Shown here in pieces: positions 46,397 through 56,421 of a stretch of 64,000 bases of DNA. Under the pieces are notes generated by a model that was not told the origin of the DNA, searched no databases, and was given only the letters and a program-made list of their open reading frames with translations. How positions within the stretch are numbered: position 1 is the stretch's first letter; the number at the start of each line of letters is the position of its first letter. Source of the DNA: Zygaena filipendulae (taxonomy: Eukaryota > Arthropoda > Insecta > Lepidoptera > Zygaenidae); the NCBI GenBank assembly GCA_907165275.2, contig OU015674.1, positions 6,101,001-6,165,000 on the forward strand, read 5' to 3'. The translations under genes were made by a program, and so were the position numbers.

Positions 46397-46656
46397 CTAG
46401 CTGTCCCCCGCGATTTCATCCGCAGTAATTCGGAGTTCCCGCGGTAATTCCGGGAAAAAAGTGCCGTAGTTTACGGCGATAAACAATTCCCCGCATTAAT
46501 TCCGGAGTTCCCGCGGGAATTCCGGGATAAAAACTATCCTATCTTTTAAGTTGGACCATATTATAAATGGTTACAAATTTTTATCAAAATCCGTTCAGTA
46601 GTTTCGGAGTCCATCGCGGGCAAACAACGTGACACGTGATTTATATATATTAAAGA
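46397..46656 (-). mobile_element. Chimeric Helitron with two 3' ends (copy 3)
   Basis: Minus-strand A|TCTTTAATATATATAAATCA ... the same double 3' end as 30159. CTAG at 46397-46400. Confidence 0.8.
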
Positions 46657-46789
46657 TAATTATATGATATATATGTATAGGTATTAGGTATATATTTATA
46701 TTAATAGCCATAACAAATAATGTTCACAAGTGTGTGATGTTAAGAAATCTGTTGTTAAGTTGCAAATCTGTCGCCAAGCACCTAACGGT

Positions 46790-46948
46790 GTGTTCCGGCA
46801 GCCCCACTTGAAAGCCAGTTCCCATCCCCATTCCAGGTCGGCAACGCACCTGCTTGCCTTCTGGTATTGCAGATGTATATGGACGGCGGTAATCACTTAC
46901 CATCAGGTGTACCACTTGCCCGTTTGCCCCCTATGACATAAAAAAAAA
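46790..46948 (+). mobile_element. Retroposon 3' unit (A-tailed), copy 2
   Basis: GTTCCGGCAGCCCCACTTGA to CCCTATGACAT plus an A run. Matches 16608-16769 reversed. The overlapping 63-68 aa frames are by-products. Confidence 0.7.
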
Positions 46949-47255
46949 GAAGTTTCCACTTCTGACGTGCAGTTCTGCAGCTGACAGTTTTATTTCAGTC
47001 GCTTTATTTGAACCATCACTTATTGCGTCACCGACTGTACCGATATACAAATCGATGCATCGTAATCCATCGATTGTGACGTTGCATCACTAACGTCGCT
47101 TACAGTTCATTCAATGTGTTGGTTTTAATTTGCATTTTTAAACTATCAGTCTGAACAAGTAGTTTTAGATAGATGATATCTACGTTATTTTTAGTTTAAA
47201 AAACTACTTTCAGCTACTCCGGAATGGAGTGAAAATCAAAGATCTCAATAATTTA
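46949..47255. other. No gene recognised
   Basis: Spacer; nothing identified. Confidence 0.4.
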
Positions 47256-47458
47256 TCCTTACTATTATGTATATGTAAATGCAAAAGTAAGTTTTTTATT
47301 TGTTTATATTTTGTTAGTTTGTTACGCTTTCACGCCTCAACGGCTCAACCGATCGTCATGAAATTTTGCATACACGTTCTAAGAGATAGAAGGATATAGG
47401 GTATCTTTTATTCCGGAATCCCCGCGGGAACTCCAAAAATACCGCGGGGAACAGCTAG
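47256..47458 (+). mobile_element. Helitron, first of a head-to-tail pair
   Basis: A|TCCTTACTATTATGTATATG ... GCGGGGAACAGCTAG|T, with a shortened hairpin. Confidence 0.8.
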
Positions 47459-47466
47459 TAATAAAA

Positions 47467-47653
47467 TCCTTACTAAATGCGAAAGTGAGTTTGTTCGTTT
47501 CTTACGCTTTCAAGCCTTAACGGTCCAACCGATCATCATGAAATTTGGTATACACGTTGGCAGGTATACCTACAGGACATAGGGCACTTTTTATTCCGGA
47601 ATTCCCGCGGGAACTCCGAAATTACAGCGGGTGAATCCGCGGGGAACAGCTAG
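47467..47653 (+). mobile_element. Helitron, second of a head-to-tail pair
   Basis: Begins 8 bp after the first ends: A|TCCTTACTAAATGCGAAAG ... hairpin GCGGGTGAATCCGCGGGG, CAGCTAG|T. Confidence 0.85.
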
Positions 47654-48250
47654 TGCTCAACTCACCCGGATATAACTATAGGATAACTAATTAACTATGT
47701 AGATTAAAACTTCGCTGAAAAAAAATGGTGTTCAAACTAACAAAATGCCAACTTGGCTTAGTTCAAAATTAACCATAAAGCTCTGTTAATATTATAGAAG
47801 CAAATATTGTCTGTTAACAAAGTTCATGTTTGGTTTCGAGTAAATTGAGTCTATTTTCTAAATATGAACTAACTGATTTATATGTAAGTAGTTGAAAAAG
47901 TTTTTACCTAAACATTAGGTAAATTAGATAAACGTGTTTTTTCATATGAAGTTATAAACGAAAGTTTGGTTAGAATATATTTTTGTATTATTTCATCCTC
48001 CAATTTAAGCAATATTTTCTTTTAACACATCATCTGTTGGGTCGTTGTAATTTCAATAATGAACGTTATGTTAATTAATGAAAATGTTGTTTTTGTTGGC
48101 TAAATTCGGATAATTTCTTCTCTCCAGTCATAGGAAGCTACAGTATTGCTCAGTAAAATAGGATACATTTTATGATGGAGCGAAGAATTCCTGAAGGAAT
48201 ATTGAAATTCACGCGGGTGGATCCTTTAACTAAGATCTTGGTATGCTTTA
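47654..48250. other. No gene; Helitron remnant near 48180
   Basis: TTCCTGAAGGAATATTGAAA and CACGCGGGTGGATC are Helitron-like; otherwise AT-rich and unassigned. Confidence 0.4.
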
Positions 48251-48318
48251 CGGCCGCACTCAGAGTTGTTTTAATGGACGTTGATTAATTTAATGTTCAT
48301 TAGCATTTAACTAATTTC
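48251..48318. mobile_element. Half of a CGGCCGCACT foldback MITE
   Basis: TTA|CGGCCGCACTCAGAG then AATTTAATGTTCATTAGCAT. The right arm is missing. Confidence 0.6.
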
Positions 48319-48499
48319 TAACTATTCCTCGGTATCACTTACGGTAGGTACAGATTTCCAAAGAAATCCTAAATTTAAAACCACAGAGCTAACAGCTACT
48401 CTATAAATAATATAATAAAGAGAAAAATATATGTTTTTTGTATGTAGGTATGTTTATAATGGAGAACTCAAAACCTACTGAACCGATTTATATTTACTA

Positions 48500-48700
48500 C
48501 TAGCCATCCCCCGAAGTTTCACCCTCGATAATTTCGGTGTTCCCGCAGGAATTCCAGGATAAACGATACCTATAAACCTTCCTCTTGAATCACTCTGTCT
48601 TCTCGCGAAAACCGCATGAAAATCCGTTCAATAGTGTTGAGTTTATCGCGAACAGACAGACAGAGGCGGGGGAGGACTTTGTTTTTATATTATGTAAGGA
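48500..48700 (-). mobile_element. Non-autonomous Helitron
   Basis: Minus-strand A|TCCTTACATAATATAAAAAC, (TCTG)3, body, CTAG|T. Confidence 0.75.
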
Positions 48701-48709
48701 TTTATTATA

Positions 48710-48803
48710 CTTAGAGGATGTTTAGCGTTGCTGAGTGACAAAGTGTACTGTTTATGCCGGAATTCCTAAGGGAACTCCGAAATTAACGCGAGTCGACTAG
48801 TAT
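48710..48803 (+). mobile_element. Helitron 3' fragment
   Basis: GGAATTCCTAAGGGAACTCCG, AACGCGAGTCGACTAG|T; the hairpin is collapsed by a deletion. Confidence 0.5.
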
Positions 48804-48841
48804 ACATTATAAAATCATATGCAGTGTTTCTTAATTCAAAT

Positions 48842-49082
48842 CTGGGCCATTTTCACTATGACCATAACGCGTCGCGTTAAGATAATGCGCCACTTAGCTT
48901 TTCCCTCTTGTTCAAACACGTTTCACTAAAAAAAAAAAATACATATTTTACAATTTTACAACAATTTTGTCATAAAGAATATAAATTTCTTATATTTTTG
49001 CATCTGGAGCGTTTGGGATTGTGTTTTTGGGACGCCCGTTACGGGCAAGAAATGTTGTTGTTCATAGTGAATAAGGGCCCAG
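48842..49082. mobile_element. MITE with CTGGGCC / GGGCCCAG termini
   Basis: CTGGGCCATTTTCACTATGA at the left, TCATAGTGAATAAGGGCCCAG reversed at the right. Interior as in 12211. The 86-aa frame at 48908 is a by-product. Confidence 0.75.
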
Positions 49083-49445
49083 ATATCTTTTTCCGTCGGC
49101 AAACTCTTAGAAAATCTCCAAGTGATATTTATGTGCCAAAACAGTTCGTACATGGAAAAAAGCTGTGATAAAAAAAAAACAACGTGTGCCCGTCACACAT
49201 CGTATCCAATTACGTGTCGAGAATCACCCCCAACACACGTGTACCCCGCTCTTTGGGGATCCATTACCGTACAGTTGAAAACCTTTGTATCAGGTTGGCA
49301 CCAAAGTAAGAGAGTATGAGACACTTGGCATATTTTAATAAAATCATAATACGATGAATTTAATGAGCTGATATTATAAAAAGCTCATTAGATAACGTGG
49401 TCTCGATAAGCATCTAGAACCTATTATAATTATTATTATCTACGA
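49083..49445. other. No gene recognised
   Basis: Nothing identified. Confidence 0.4.
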
Positions 49446-49660
49446 CTAGCTGGCCTGTACCCCGCGGTTTCACCCGCGGTAATTTCGGAGGTCCCGTGGG
49501 AATTTCGGAATAGAAAGTACCCTGTGTCACTCAGGACTACCTGGGTTCTTAAGTGAAAGAATTTTCAAAATCGGTTCAGTAGATCCAGAGATTACCCCCT
49601 ACACCGTCACAAACTCACAAACTCACACACTTTTGCTCTTTATAATATTAGTAAAATAGA
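49446..49660 (-). mobile_element. Non-autonomous Helitron, full termini
   Basis: Minus-strand A|TCTATTTTACTAATATTATA ... GGTGAAACCGCGGGG, CTAG|T. Confidence 0.8.
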
Positions 49661-49999
49661 TATAGATTAGTATAGACATAAAATAGTTATAGATTGAGCA
49701 AAGTTTGTATACCTTTCGCGCAGAACTCTGGTAACCGTGAACAGAAAAAGTCATCAAACTGCGATTTTATATCAGCCTAATTAAGAAATTCTTTATCTCA
49801 CAAATAGATATGCGATAGTCCGATATGGGACTAATCCGGAGGAATATGGTGGGTGAGGTACCGTCTCCCAACCAGAGCCCTGCAACTGTTGGTGAGCAGT
49901 AGAACCGACTTGAGTGGAGACAACATGAACTCATCTGCGCTATTATCCCTACAGGAGGCTAAACAGTAGACATATGTAGTTGGAAAAAGAATCTATTGG
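49661..49999. other. No gene recognised
   Basis: Nothing identified. Confidence 0.4.
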
Positions 50000-50285
50000 T
50001 TCTACCCGAGTGGCGCTGTATAGGTCACCATGTCTACCCACTTATCAAGAGGTTCCGGGTTCGATTGCCGGTGGGGGTGGACTTTGTGTGATGCACACGG
50101 GGTTCCATTTTCCAGTCTGGGCGTGAATATATATATATAGTACCTATAGTATCTATAGTAGATATAAAATAATATGTAGTATATGCCACGTTTGCTTAGT
50201 TTCCACGACACAAGCTTAGCTTAGTGTGGGATCAAGGAGATGTGTGTGTTGTGAAGTGGATTATTATCGTTCTTACTATTGAAAT
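50000..50285 (+). mobile_element. tRNA-derived SINE
   Basis: The B box GGGTTCGATTGCCGG at 50057-50071 lies behind an A-box-like region. The body (TTTGTGTGATGCACACGGGG, CAAGCTTAGCTTAGTGTGGG) matches the layout of common moth SINEs. The antisense 69-aa frame here is a by-product. Confidence 0.65.
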
Positions 50286-50881
50286 AATAGATTATGGACT
50301 GGTAGATTTATAAAATTGTAAGAAATTCAACAAAGAAAGTTAATATATTTCTCAGAACTGGTATTTCTTTTAGGAGCCATACATTCACACAGTGAACAAA
50401 ATGTCAGATACCAAAAAGACGCCTCTAGCGGCAAAACTTATAACTAGTCGAATATTATTTTTTTATATTTAAACAACAGTCTATGGAAATACATAGTTGT
50501 AAAATTCTATAATCACTAATACCTCCACTAATTTTACAACTAAATAATGTTTTATAATGCTATAATAATGTAATACTTGCCAAATCCATTCGCAGAAAAT
50601 AAAACAAATAAAATAAACGTAAACAGAACCCTTCACAAACATTTCTGGTTAAATTCTTCGGGCTTTCTGTCTACAAAAAAATATTGAATGATATGTAAGT
50701 TAAATAACGAAAAACAAATACATAGGTAAGTACTCTATTTACTGTACGAAACGTAGCATTTTATACCAGTTAGCGGTACAAGGGAACCCTCTTAAATGAT
50801 TACATAAATGTCAACTCCAAACACTGCTGAGCATAAGAGAAGAGATCTGTTGTGATTATTACGAGTAGGTATGTCTACATA
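50286..50881. other. No gene; AT-rich with a retroposon-like tail
   Basis: GAAAATAAAACAAATAAAAT near 50595-50617 resembles a tail. Confidence 0.35.
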
Positions 50882-51106
50882 CTAGCTCCTCACCACGGTT
50901 TCACACGCATTACTATGGAGTTCCCGCGGGAATCCCGGGATAATAGTACCCTATATCCTTCTCTGTATCCCAGACAACTGTTTCCTTGTCTGTACCCCTG
51001 ACAAAGCGTGTTCAAAAGTTCAAGATGATCGGTTGAGTAGTTAAAGCATGGAAGAGTAACAAACCAATAAACACTTGTTTCGTTTATCTCGTTTATAATA
51101 GTAAGG
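50882..51106 (-). mobile_element. Helitron with partial internal duplication
   Basis: CTAG at 50882; CTGTAnCCC..GACAA occurs twice (near 50963 and 50990). 5' end GTCCTTACTATTATAAACG on the minus strand. Confidence 0.75.
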
Positions 51107-51270
51107 ACTAACTGGTCCCCCAGGTTCCACCCGCATTAAGTTTGGAGGTTCTGCGGGAATTCTGAGATAAAAAGTTGTGCGTGTGCGTGTGTGTAAAATT
51201 ACGTGATGATCAGCTGAGTAGTTGTCGTGAAAGCGGAACAAACAAACAAACTTACGTTCGTAATTTGGCA
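51107..51270 (-). mobile_element. Helitron, second of a tandem pair
   Basis: Begins right after the previous 5' end with a mutated CTAACTGGTCC, has the body and a (GTTT)n run, and fades near 51270. Confidence 0.65.
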
Positions 51271-51738
51271 CAATTTACGGCAAACCAAATAAGGTTTTTG
51301 TTGCACTGAAAATATGTCAACTTTGTTTTTGTATCTAATTGGTTTAAAAAAAAAAGAAAAAGAAGTAAAGTGACCTCCCATTTTTAGAAGTCGATTAACA
51401 AAGGTAAATCAACGATAACATTAAAAATGCGGTATTTAACTACTACCATTTAGTTTTAACGCGTTCCGATTGCTGTGTGCCGCCGAGCCAATAGAATCCG
51501 CACCCTAAAACTGTGTTTATACACAACTTTTGCCACTCGCCGTTCGCGAGGCAAAGTATTCGAAACGGCAGCCATGTTAGAAACACAATAAATCACACAC
51601 ACCATATGTGAGTGATGACGAGTGATTTCGTTACAGGGAGCTAGCTGATCGATGCGACTGGCCGCACTGGCTCATACTTTGTTTCCCCTCGGTGCTTATT
51701 CAGACTACGGTTGAATCAAAATTCATGTTATTTGTTTA
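51271..51738. other. No gene; GC-richer unassigned DNA
   Basis: 51455-51700 contains GAGCCAATAG (CCAAT-like) and CpG-rich sequence, without an open frame. Confidence 0.3.
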
Positions 51739-52262
51739 CTAGGTCAGCTGTCGTGCGTGGTTTCACCCGCGATAATTGGGTATTCTCCAAGGTATGAATA
51801 TCAAAATTCTAATTAGTCCGTCAGTTAGAAAATAAAAAAATAATAGACATGTATTTTTTGCTTTTTCAATTTAATGAAAATGAACATAGATAAAGCGCAT
51901 TAAAGTTTAGGGTGGGGGACTCGTGACGTCAATATTCATTATAAGCGCCATACAAACCGCACCGAATTGTGACGTCACGCGAAATTTCAACTCAATGTAT
52001 CTCTGTTATTTTTTGATTACGTAAAAAAAGAAAAAATACGTGTCCAATATTTTTTACTAATCTACATGACGGACTAAAAAAAAATTTTTGTCAAGTAGCC
52101 AATTTGGGAGTTCCCGCGGTTCCCTCAGGGGTTAAATTTTCAAAAATCCTTTCTTAGTGCACACCTACGTCACGTAGGGAATTTTCGTGCAAAATTTCAT
52201 GGTTCTAGACCCAGCTGTTTCAGCTGTGCGTTGATCGATCAGTCAGTCAGTTTCTGGTTTTA
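51739..52262 (-). mobile_element. Helitron interrupted by a CRE-bearing MITE
   Basis: Minus-strand GTCCTGAATGACTGA-type subfamily (ends near CTGACTGACTGATCGATCAA). The hairpin side reads GCGTGGTTTCACCCGCGATA before the MITE. Confidence 0.7.
51778..52100. mobile_element. CRE-bearing MITE, copy E, AATT duplication
   Basis: GGGTATTCTCCAAGG at the left, TCAAGTAGCC at the right. AATT on both sides rebuilds an unbroken Helitron junction. One intact GTGACGTCAC, one altered (GTGACGTCAA). Confidence 0.8.
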
Positions 52263-53059
52263 CACAACGTGTTAATGAATTAACTGAAAACTAGAAAGTA
52301 GTTTGCTCTGAATCGACTTCCGAATCGATCGCACCATGTTTTAATATAGATTATATTTTTTTCATTTTAACTAGCCTATGTCTAAATGATTTATAACACA
52401 ATATCTGGCGCGCACGCCGCCCGTAGTAAAAAAAAACGAATCGGTCATTGACACGTAGGCGCGGGCGTAGCGCTAGAAATTTCGTAGATAGCTCACCTCT
52501 AAACTAATGTTGGATAACTTTTAAACTACAATTTTTTTCGATATAATTTATATTTTAGTCACATTATTGTTTATTTTTTTTAAATGGAGTGCATCAGGTT
52601 TTTGGTTAATTCATTAACACGTTGTATAGATTCCCAAGAATATGGTAGTAAAATGAGACGGAAGAAGAAGATACACTCGACTCCCAAAATCCCAAATCCA
52701 AAAATCTCATTTGAGACTAACGCCGATATAATCCTTCATACGTTGAACAGGGGACAGAGGGGCTCGCTTCGAAAATTGAACGATCAAAAGGATTGCACTA
52801 ACACATCTATTTCCGACACCATTTTAGTACAGATATTTTCTCTCCGGGAATCCAACTGGGCGCCTTTGACCGGCTATTGAACGGTGTTGTTATAGAGCGG
52901 ATGAAGCTACGGTTACCGATACAAAAGACCGTAGTTTCGCTCTCAAATAAATACTGATCAATTCAATAAAAGTTATGATTCTATACAGTTCGCTTTTTCA
53001 AAGGAGAAGGCGTTCGCATTTTATCCTTACAAACTTATCCTGTTTTTTCTTGAAAAATG
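52263..53059. other. No gene recognised
   Basis: A 98-aa frame at 52584-52880 is in unique sequence but has no domain, signal peptide or codon signature I can point to. Confidence 0.35.
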
Positions 53060-53384
53060 ACACTAGAGTTTATATCTATCTAACAAAATGAATCGCCAAA
53101 TGTGTTGCTAAGCGCATAACTTCCAAACGACTGCACCGAATAGGATAATGCTTTTTTTTGTGTTCATTATTTCCAGGACAAGGTTTTTATAAAAGAAGTT
53201 TGGAGTTCCTGCGGGAATTTCGAAACTCACGCGGGTGAATCTCCGAAACGGTTGAACCGACTTTGACGGGACTTTCACTGCTTATTAGCTGATGTTATTA
53301 GGAGTACCTAAATTAGGTCCCCTTGGAGTTCTTGCGTGGGAAGTCCGAAACTCACGCGGGTGAAACCGCGGGGCGCAGCAAATT
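53060..53384 (+). mobile_element. Helitron, two 3' segments
   Basis: CGCGGGTGAATCTCC near 53231, then a second GCGGGTGAAACCGCGGGGCG near 53357 with the CTAG lost. Related to the copy at 28412. Confidence 0.6.
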
Positions 53385-53473
53385 TTTATATATAATAAGT
53401 AGTCAATGCCATACCTTTTTTATTTTTATTTACTTATTCATCTTTACAAAATAAGAAATACACAAAATAGTAC

Positions 53474-53537
53474 CTTGTTTATGTAGGCCAGGCGTTTGAC
53501 CACAGCTCACCTGACGCTATGTGACGGTGTGGGCGAA
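53474..53537 (-). mobile_element. SINE 3' fragment
   Basis: GGCGTTTGACCACAGCTCAC CTGACG.. matches the body end of the SINE at 7090. Confidence 0.55.
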
Positions 53538-53710
53538 GAAAGTGGAAAATTTTGTTTGTTTGCAATCTCTTTAACTACTGAAAGCCAAAGTACGCCTGAA
53601 AGAGTGAGTGCTTATTTGAATTCCGAGGGAATCTCGAAACTTAAGGGGAAAACAGTCAGGAAATAAAGTGGCATTATACTCGTATGTAGAGTTAAAATAC
53701 TTTTTTAATA

Positions 53711-53984
53711 CAGTTGCTCAAAAAGTGGCGTATTGCAGGGACGTTTAGCGTTCGGGATGTGGGCTATTACATACTCGAGCTTTTTGTTTACCTTTCCCGA
53801 ACTCGTGCGTTCTCTTTGCCAACTGTCAAATGGCGACACGACTTTGACACACTTTTTTGCATTGCAAAACGTAGGTTTCGCATTACTAATACGACTAGCG
53901 CCATCTCTTGATCACAGTTGGAACTTAGTTGAGTTTGTTGTGTTTTTGATATTTTATTAAATTTCTTCATTTTTTTCGCAACTG
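53711..53984. mobile_element. Tc1/mariner-like MITE, TA duplication
   Basis: CAGTTGCTCAAAAAGT at the left and ...TTTTTTCGCAACTG at the right, TA on both sides, 274 bp. Frames of 60-75 aa inside overlap and are not genes. Confidence 0.75.
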
Positions 53985-54009
53985 TATTAAAAATAGTTGT
54001 TCAGTACAC

Positions 54010-54119
54010 GTGCGGAACCGTCATTGCAACTAGTTCCGACTGTCAACCCTCACCTTCGGCTGCGCCTCGGCTCGGGTAGACATTTGTCGGAACTCTTTGC
54101 AATGACAGGCTTTCCGCAC
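54010..54119. mobile_element. Foldback element
   Basis: GTGCGGAACCGTCATTGCAA / TTGCAATGACAGGCTTTCCG, with AGTTCCGAC / GTCGGAACT inside, form ~30-bp imperfect arms around a GC-rich loop. Confidence 0.65.
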
Positions 54120-54658
54120 TTATAATGAAATATACTATTTCTCCACCTACCGCCTTTTAACACCTCGAAGTAATCGTTGAAAAAAAAAAACTTGAAGTAA
54201 AAGTTGAAGTGAGTAATCGGTTCTTACGTAGGCACCTTTATGCATCGTTAGCGTTATTTTGTGCCTACTTATGTATGTATATTCTTAACCCATCAAATAT
54301 ATGGAAGTAACCGGAGCATATTGTCGGCGAGGGCGACTGCCAAACGTTCACAATAGAAACAGGCCGGTGTTCGCTGAGACGCGCAAAACTTCGCCCTAAC
54401 CTCTGCCAAAAATATAATTTAGACGTTTTTATAAAAGATATGACTGACTGTGTGATTTTTATTTGTACGATATTTGAAAATATAAGCATTTAAATAAAAC
54501 ACATCGCTTACTTATCAATTTAAACAGTCTTTAGTTTTGTTAAAAGCGGCGTTTTAGTAAGAAAATATGAAGAAGCTGTTTGGATGGATTTATTTCATTG
54601 AACAAAGAACGTCGTTTTGAACACTCTTTGTTTAAACTTTTTGATATTATATTTATTA
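54120..54658. other. No gene recognised
   Basis: The antisense 74-aa frame at 54265-54489 has no domain. Confidence 0.4.
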
Positions 54659-54815
54659 CTAGCTGTGCCCCGCGGTTTCACCCGCGGTAATTTCGGAGTT
54701 CGCGGGAATTCTGGGATAAAAAGTACCCTATGTCCTTCTCTGTACCCCTGACAGCGTGCATGCTAAATTTCATCCAAATCCGTTCATCCGTTTTTGCGTG
54801 ATTGAGTAAACGTAT
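54659..54815 (-). mobile_element. Helitron 3' part
   Basis: CTAG at 54659, hairpin CCGCGGTTTCACCCGCGG, body to GTGATTGAGTAA; then another repeat follows. Confidence 0.75.
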
Positions 54816-55304
54816 GCGAGGATAAGAGCTCGAAAGCGCATTTTCGTCCGACTTGCTTCAAATTTATCGTCACTGCTTAGCTCCTATGTGTCTTAGCGTT
54901 ATGTTATATAGCCTAACCTGCCCAGGAGTATGGACTACAATCGTGCCAAGTTTGGTTAAAATCCCTTCAGTAGTTTTTGACCCATGCGTGCACATACAGT
55001 CAGACAGATAGACCGACAGACAGACAGACAAAAAATTTACTGATTGCATTTTTGGCATCAGTATCGATCACCATTCATCCTACAATATTAATTTTGAATA
55101 TATATTCAATTCAACCTCTCTACAGTTTTATTATAAGTATAGAAGATTATTACAGAATTAAAATACTCCATTATCAATTTCTTGTTACCTACATTAAAAG
55201 CTCTCTCACTATTGTAATGGTCTTAATTCTCATCTCGTCAATAATTAACTGAATTAAAAGTTTCTTGGGACATAATATCATTGACAGTAATATCTTCACT
55301 CCAT
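54816..55304. other. Repeat-like DNA with (GACA)n
   Basis: CAGTAGTTTTTGACCCATGC and the (GACA)n tract at 55001-55030 look transposon-derived. The 91-aa frame at 54977-55252 starts inside this tract and is not supported. Confidence 0.4.
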
Positions 55305-55310
55305 GAACTC

Positions 55311-55354
55311 TCTCCTGATGAAGGACTCCTTATGAGTCCGAAACATGTCAGGTC
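55311..55354 (+). ncRNA. Hammerhead-ribozyme-like motif (candidate)
   Basis: CTGATGA at 55315-55321, a perfect 6-bp stem GGACTC/GAGTCC (55323-55328 with 55334-55339, 5-nt loop), GAAA at 55340-55343, then CATGTC. This is the order of a minimal type I hammerhead with a 2-bp stem III and cleavage after C55349. An extra A follows CTGATGA, and stem I pairs poorly, so activity is doubtful. Such motifs are known from Penelope-like retroelements. Confidence 0.4.
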
Positions 55355-55429
55355 GCTCTGACGATAAACCTAGAAAATCCGCCATAGGGATCGGTGCTCA
55401 CCGCTTTTGATGCATGTCATCCTAATATT

Positions 55430-55570
55430 ATGAATGCGAACGTGGATTTGTTTATTACGCTTTCAACCGGTTATCATGTTTTCAGTAGGGTAGCGAGGGG
55501 TTGTCCATCACCGTTCTAGGCGATTGACAAAATCTACATTAACATGTGCGAAGCCACGGGCAAAAGCTAT
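55430..55570 (+). mobile_element. Helitron, internally deleted
   Basis: A|TCCTAATATTATGAATGCGA ... GCGAAGCCACGGGCAAAAGCTA. Most of the body is missing. Confidence 0.65.
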
Positions 55571-56421
55571 TAATACATGATTACCTTGTTTCACTCTTAA
55601 ACTGAGACAGACTATTTGTACAGAAAATACACTTTATTTTCTTACACAGAGACTTAAACACAATAAAATGGAAGTAAATACACATAACACGCCTCTTTCG
55701 TGTTACAATGATATATAATATACGTAATAAAAACAATAAATCTATTTGGCCGTCTGTTTTCTTTTTCCAGGGATCTCGGGAATCCGAAGCGACAGCAAAA
55801 ACTGGTAGCTAGTAACTTTATACTTATTTGGTAACAATAAAACTGTATTAGGGTTGAGACGTTTTTCGAAATAAGGGTGAAGATTATAACACCTCTGTTT
55901 TTTTTTTGAAGTTTTTTAATCTTTATACAAGAACAAACTAGCACAAGAAGCCACTGAGGTAATAAATTATGTTATTAGCAAACGTAAACAATACAAATAT
56001 AATAATAGATATATTTATGAATGACTTAAAGTTTCTAAACAGACGAAAACAGTAAATAAACATCAAATCAAATACACAATAAACAAGTTAGCAGGCACCA
56101 AAAGCTTTTGATTACTATGTAATGTATTGAAGTATGTACTAGGTAATCCCCCGCAGTCTCAACGCCATTAATTTCGGAATTCTCGCAGGAATTCTTGATT
56201 TCAGGACAATAGTACTCCATCTCTTAATCCTCGGAGGATCCTTAGGATAAACGGTCCTGGTATAAAATCAGCGCTAGGAGTGTCCGCACTCAGCCACTCA
56301 TACCAACATGCTGAGGCGGTGACCGTTTCGGTCATGAGGACGCACCACACCCACAAGAATCTCTGTCATCTATTATTATAATATTATCATAATGTATTTA
56401 ACAATATGTTCTAAAGTCTAA
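55571..56421. other. No gene recognised
   Basis: The 96-aa antisense frame (55654-55944) has no domain. A degraded Helitron-like patch lies near 56145-56230. Confidence 0.35.

Noticed and set aside
52584..52880. 98-aa frame in unique DNA
   Set aside because: No domain, no signal peptide, no initiator or polyadenylation context.
55654..55944. 96-aa antisense frame
   Set aside because: Low-complexity composition, no domain, includes a poly-T run.
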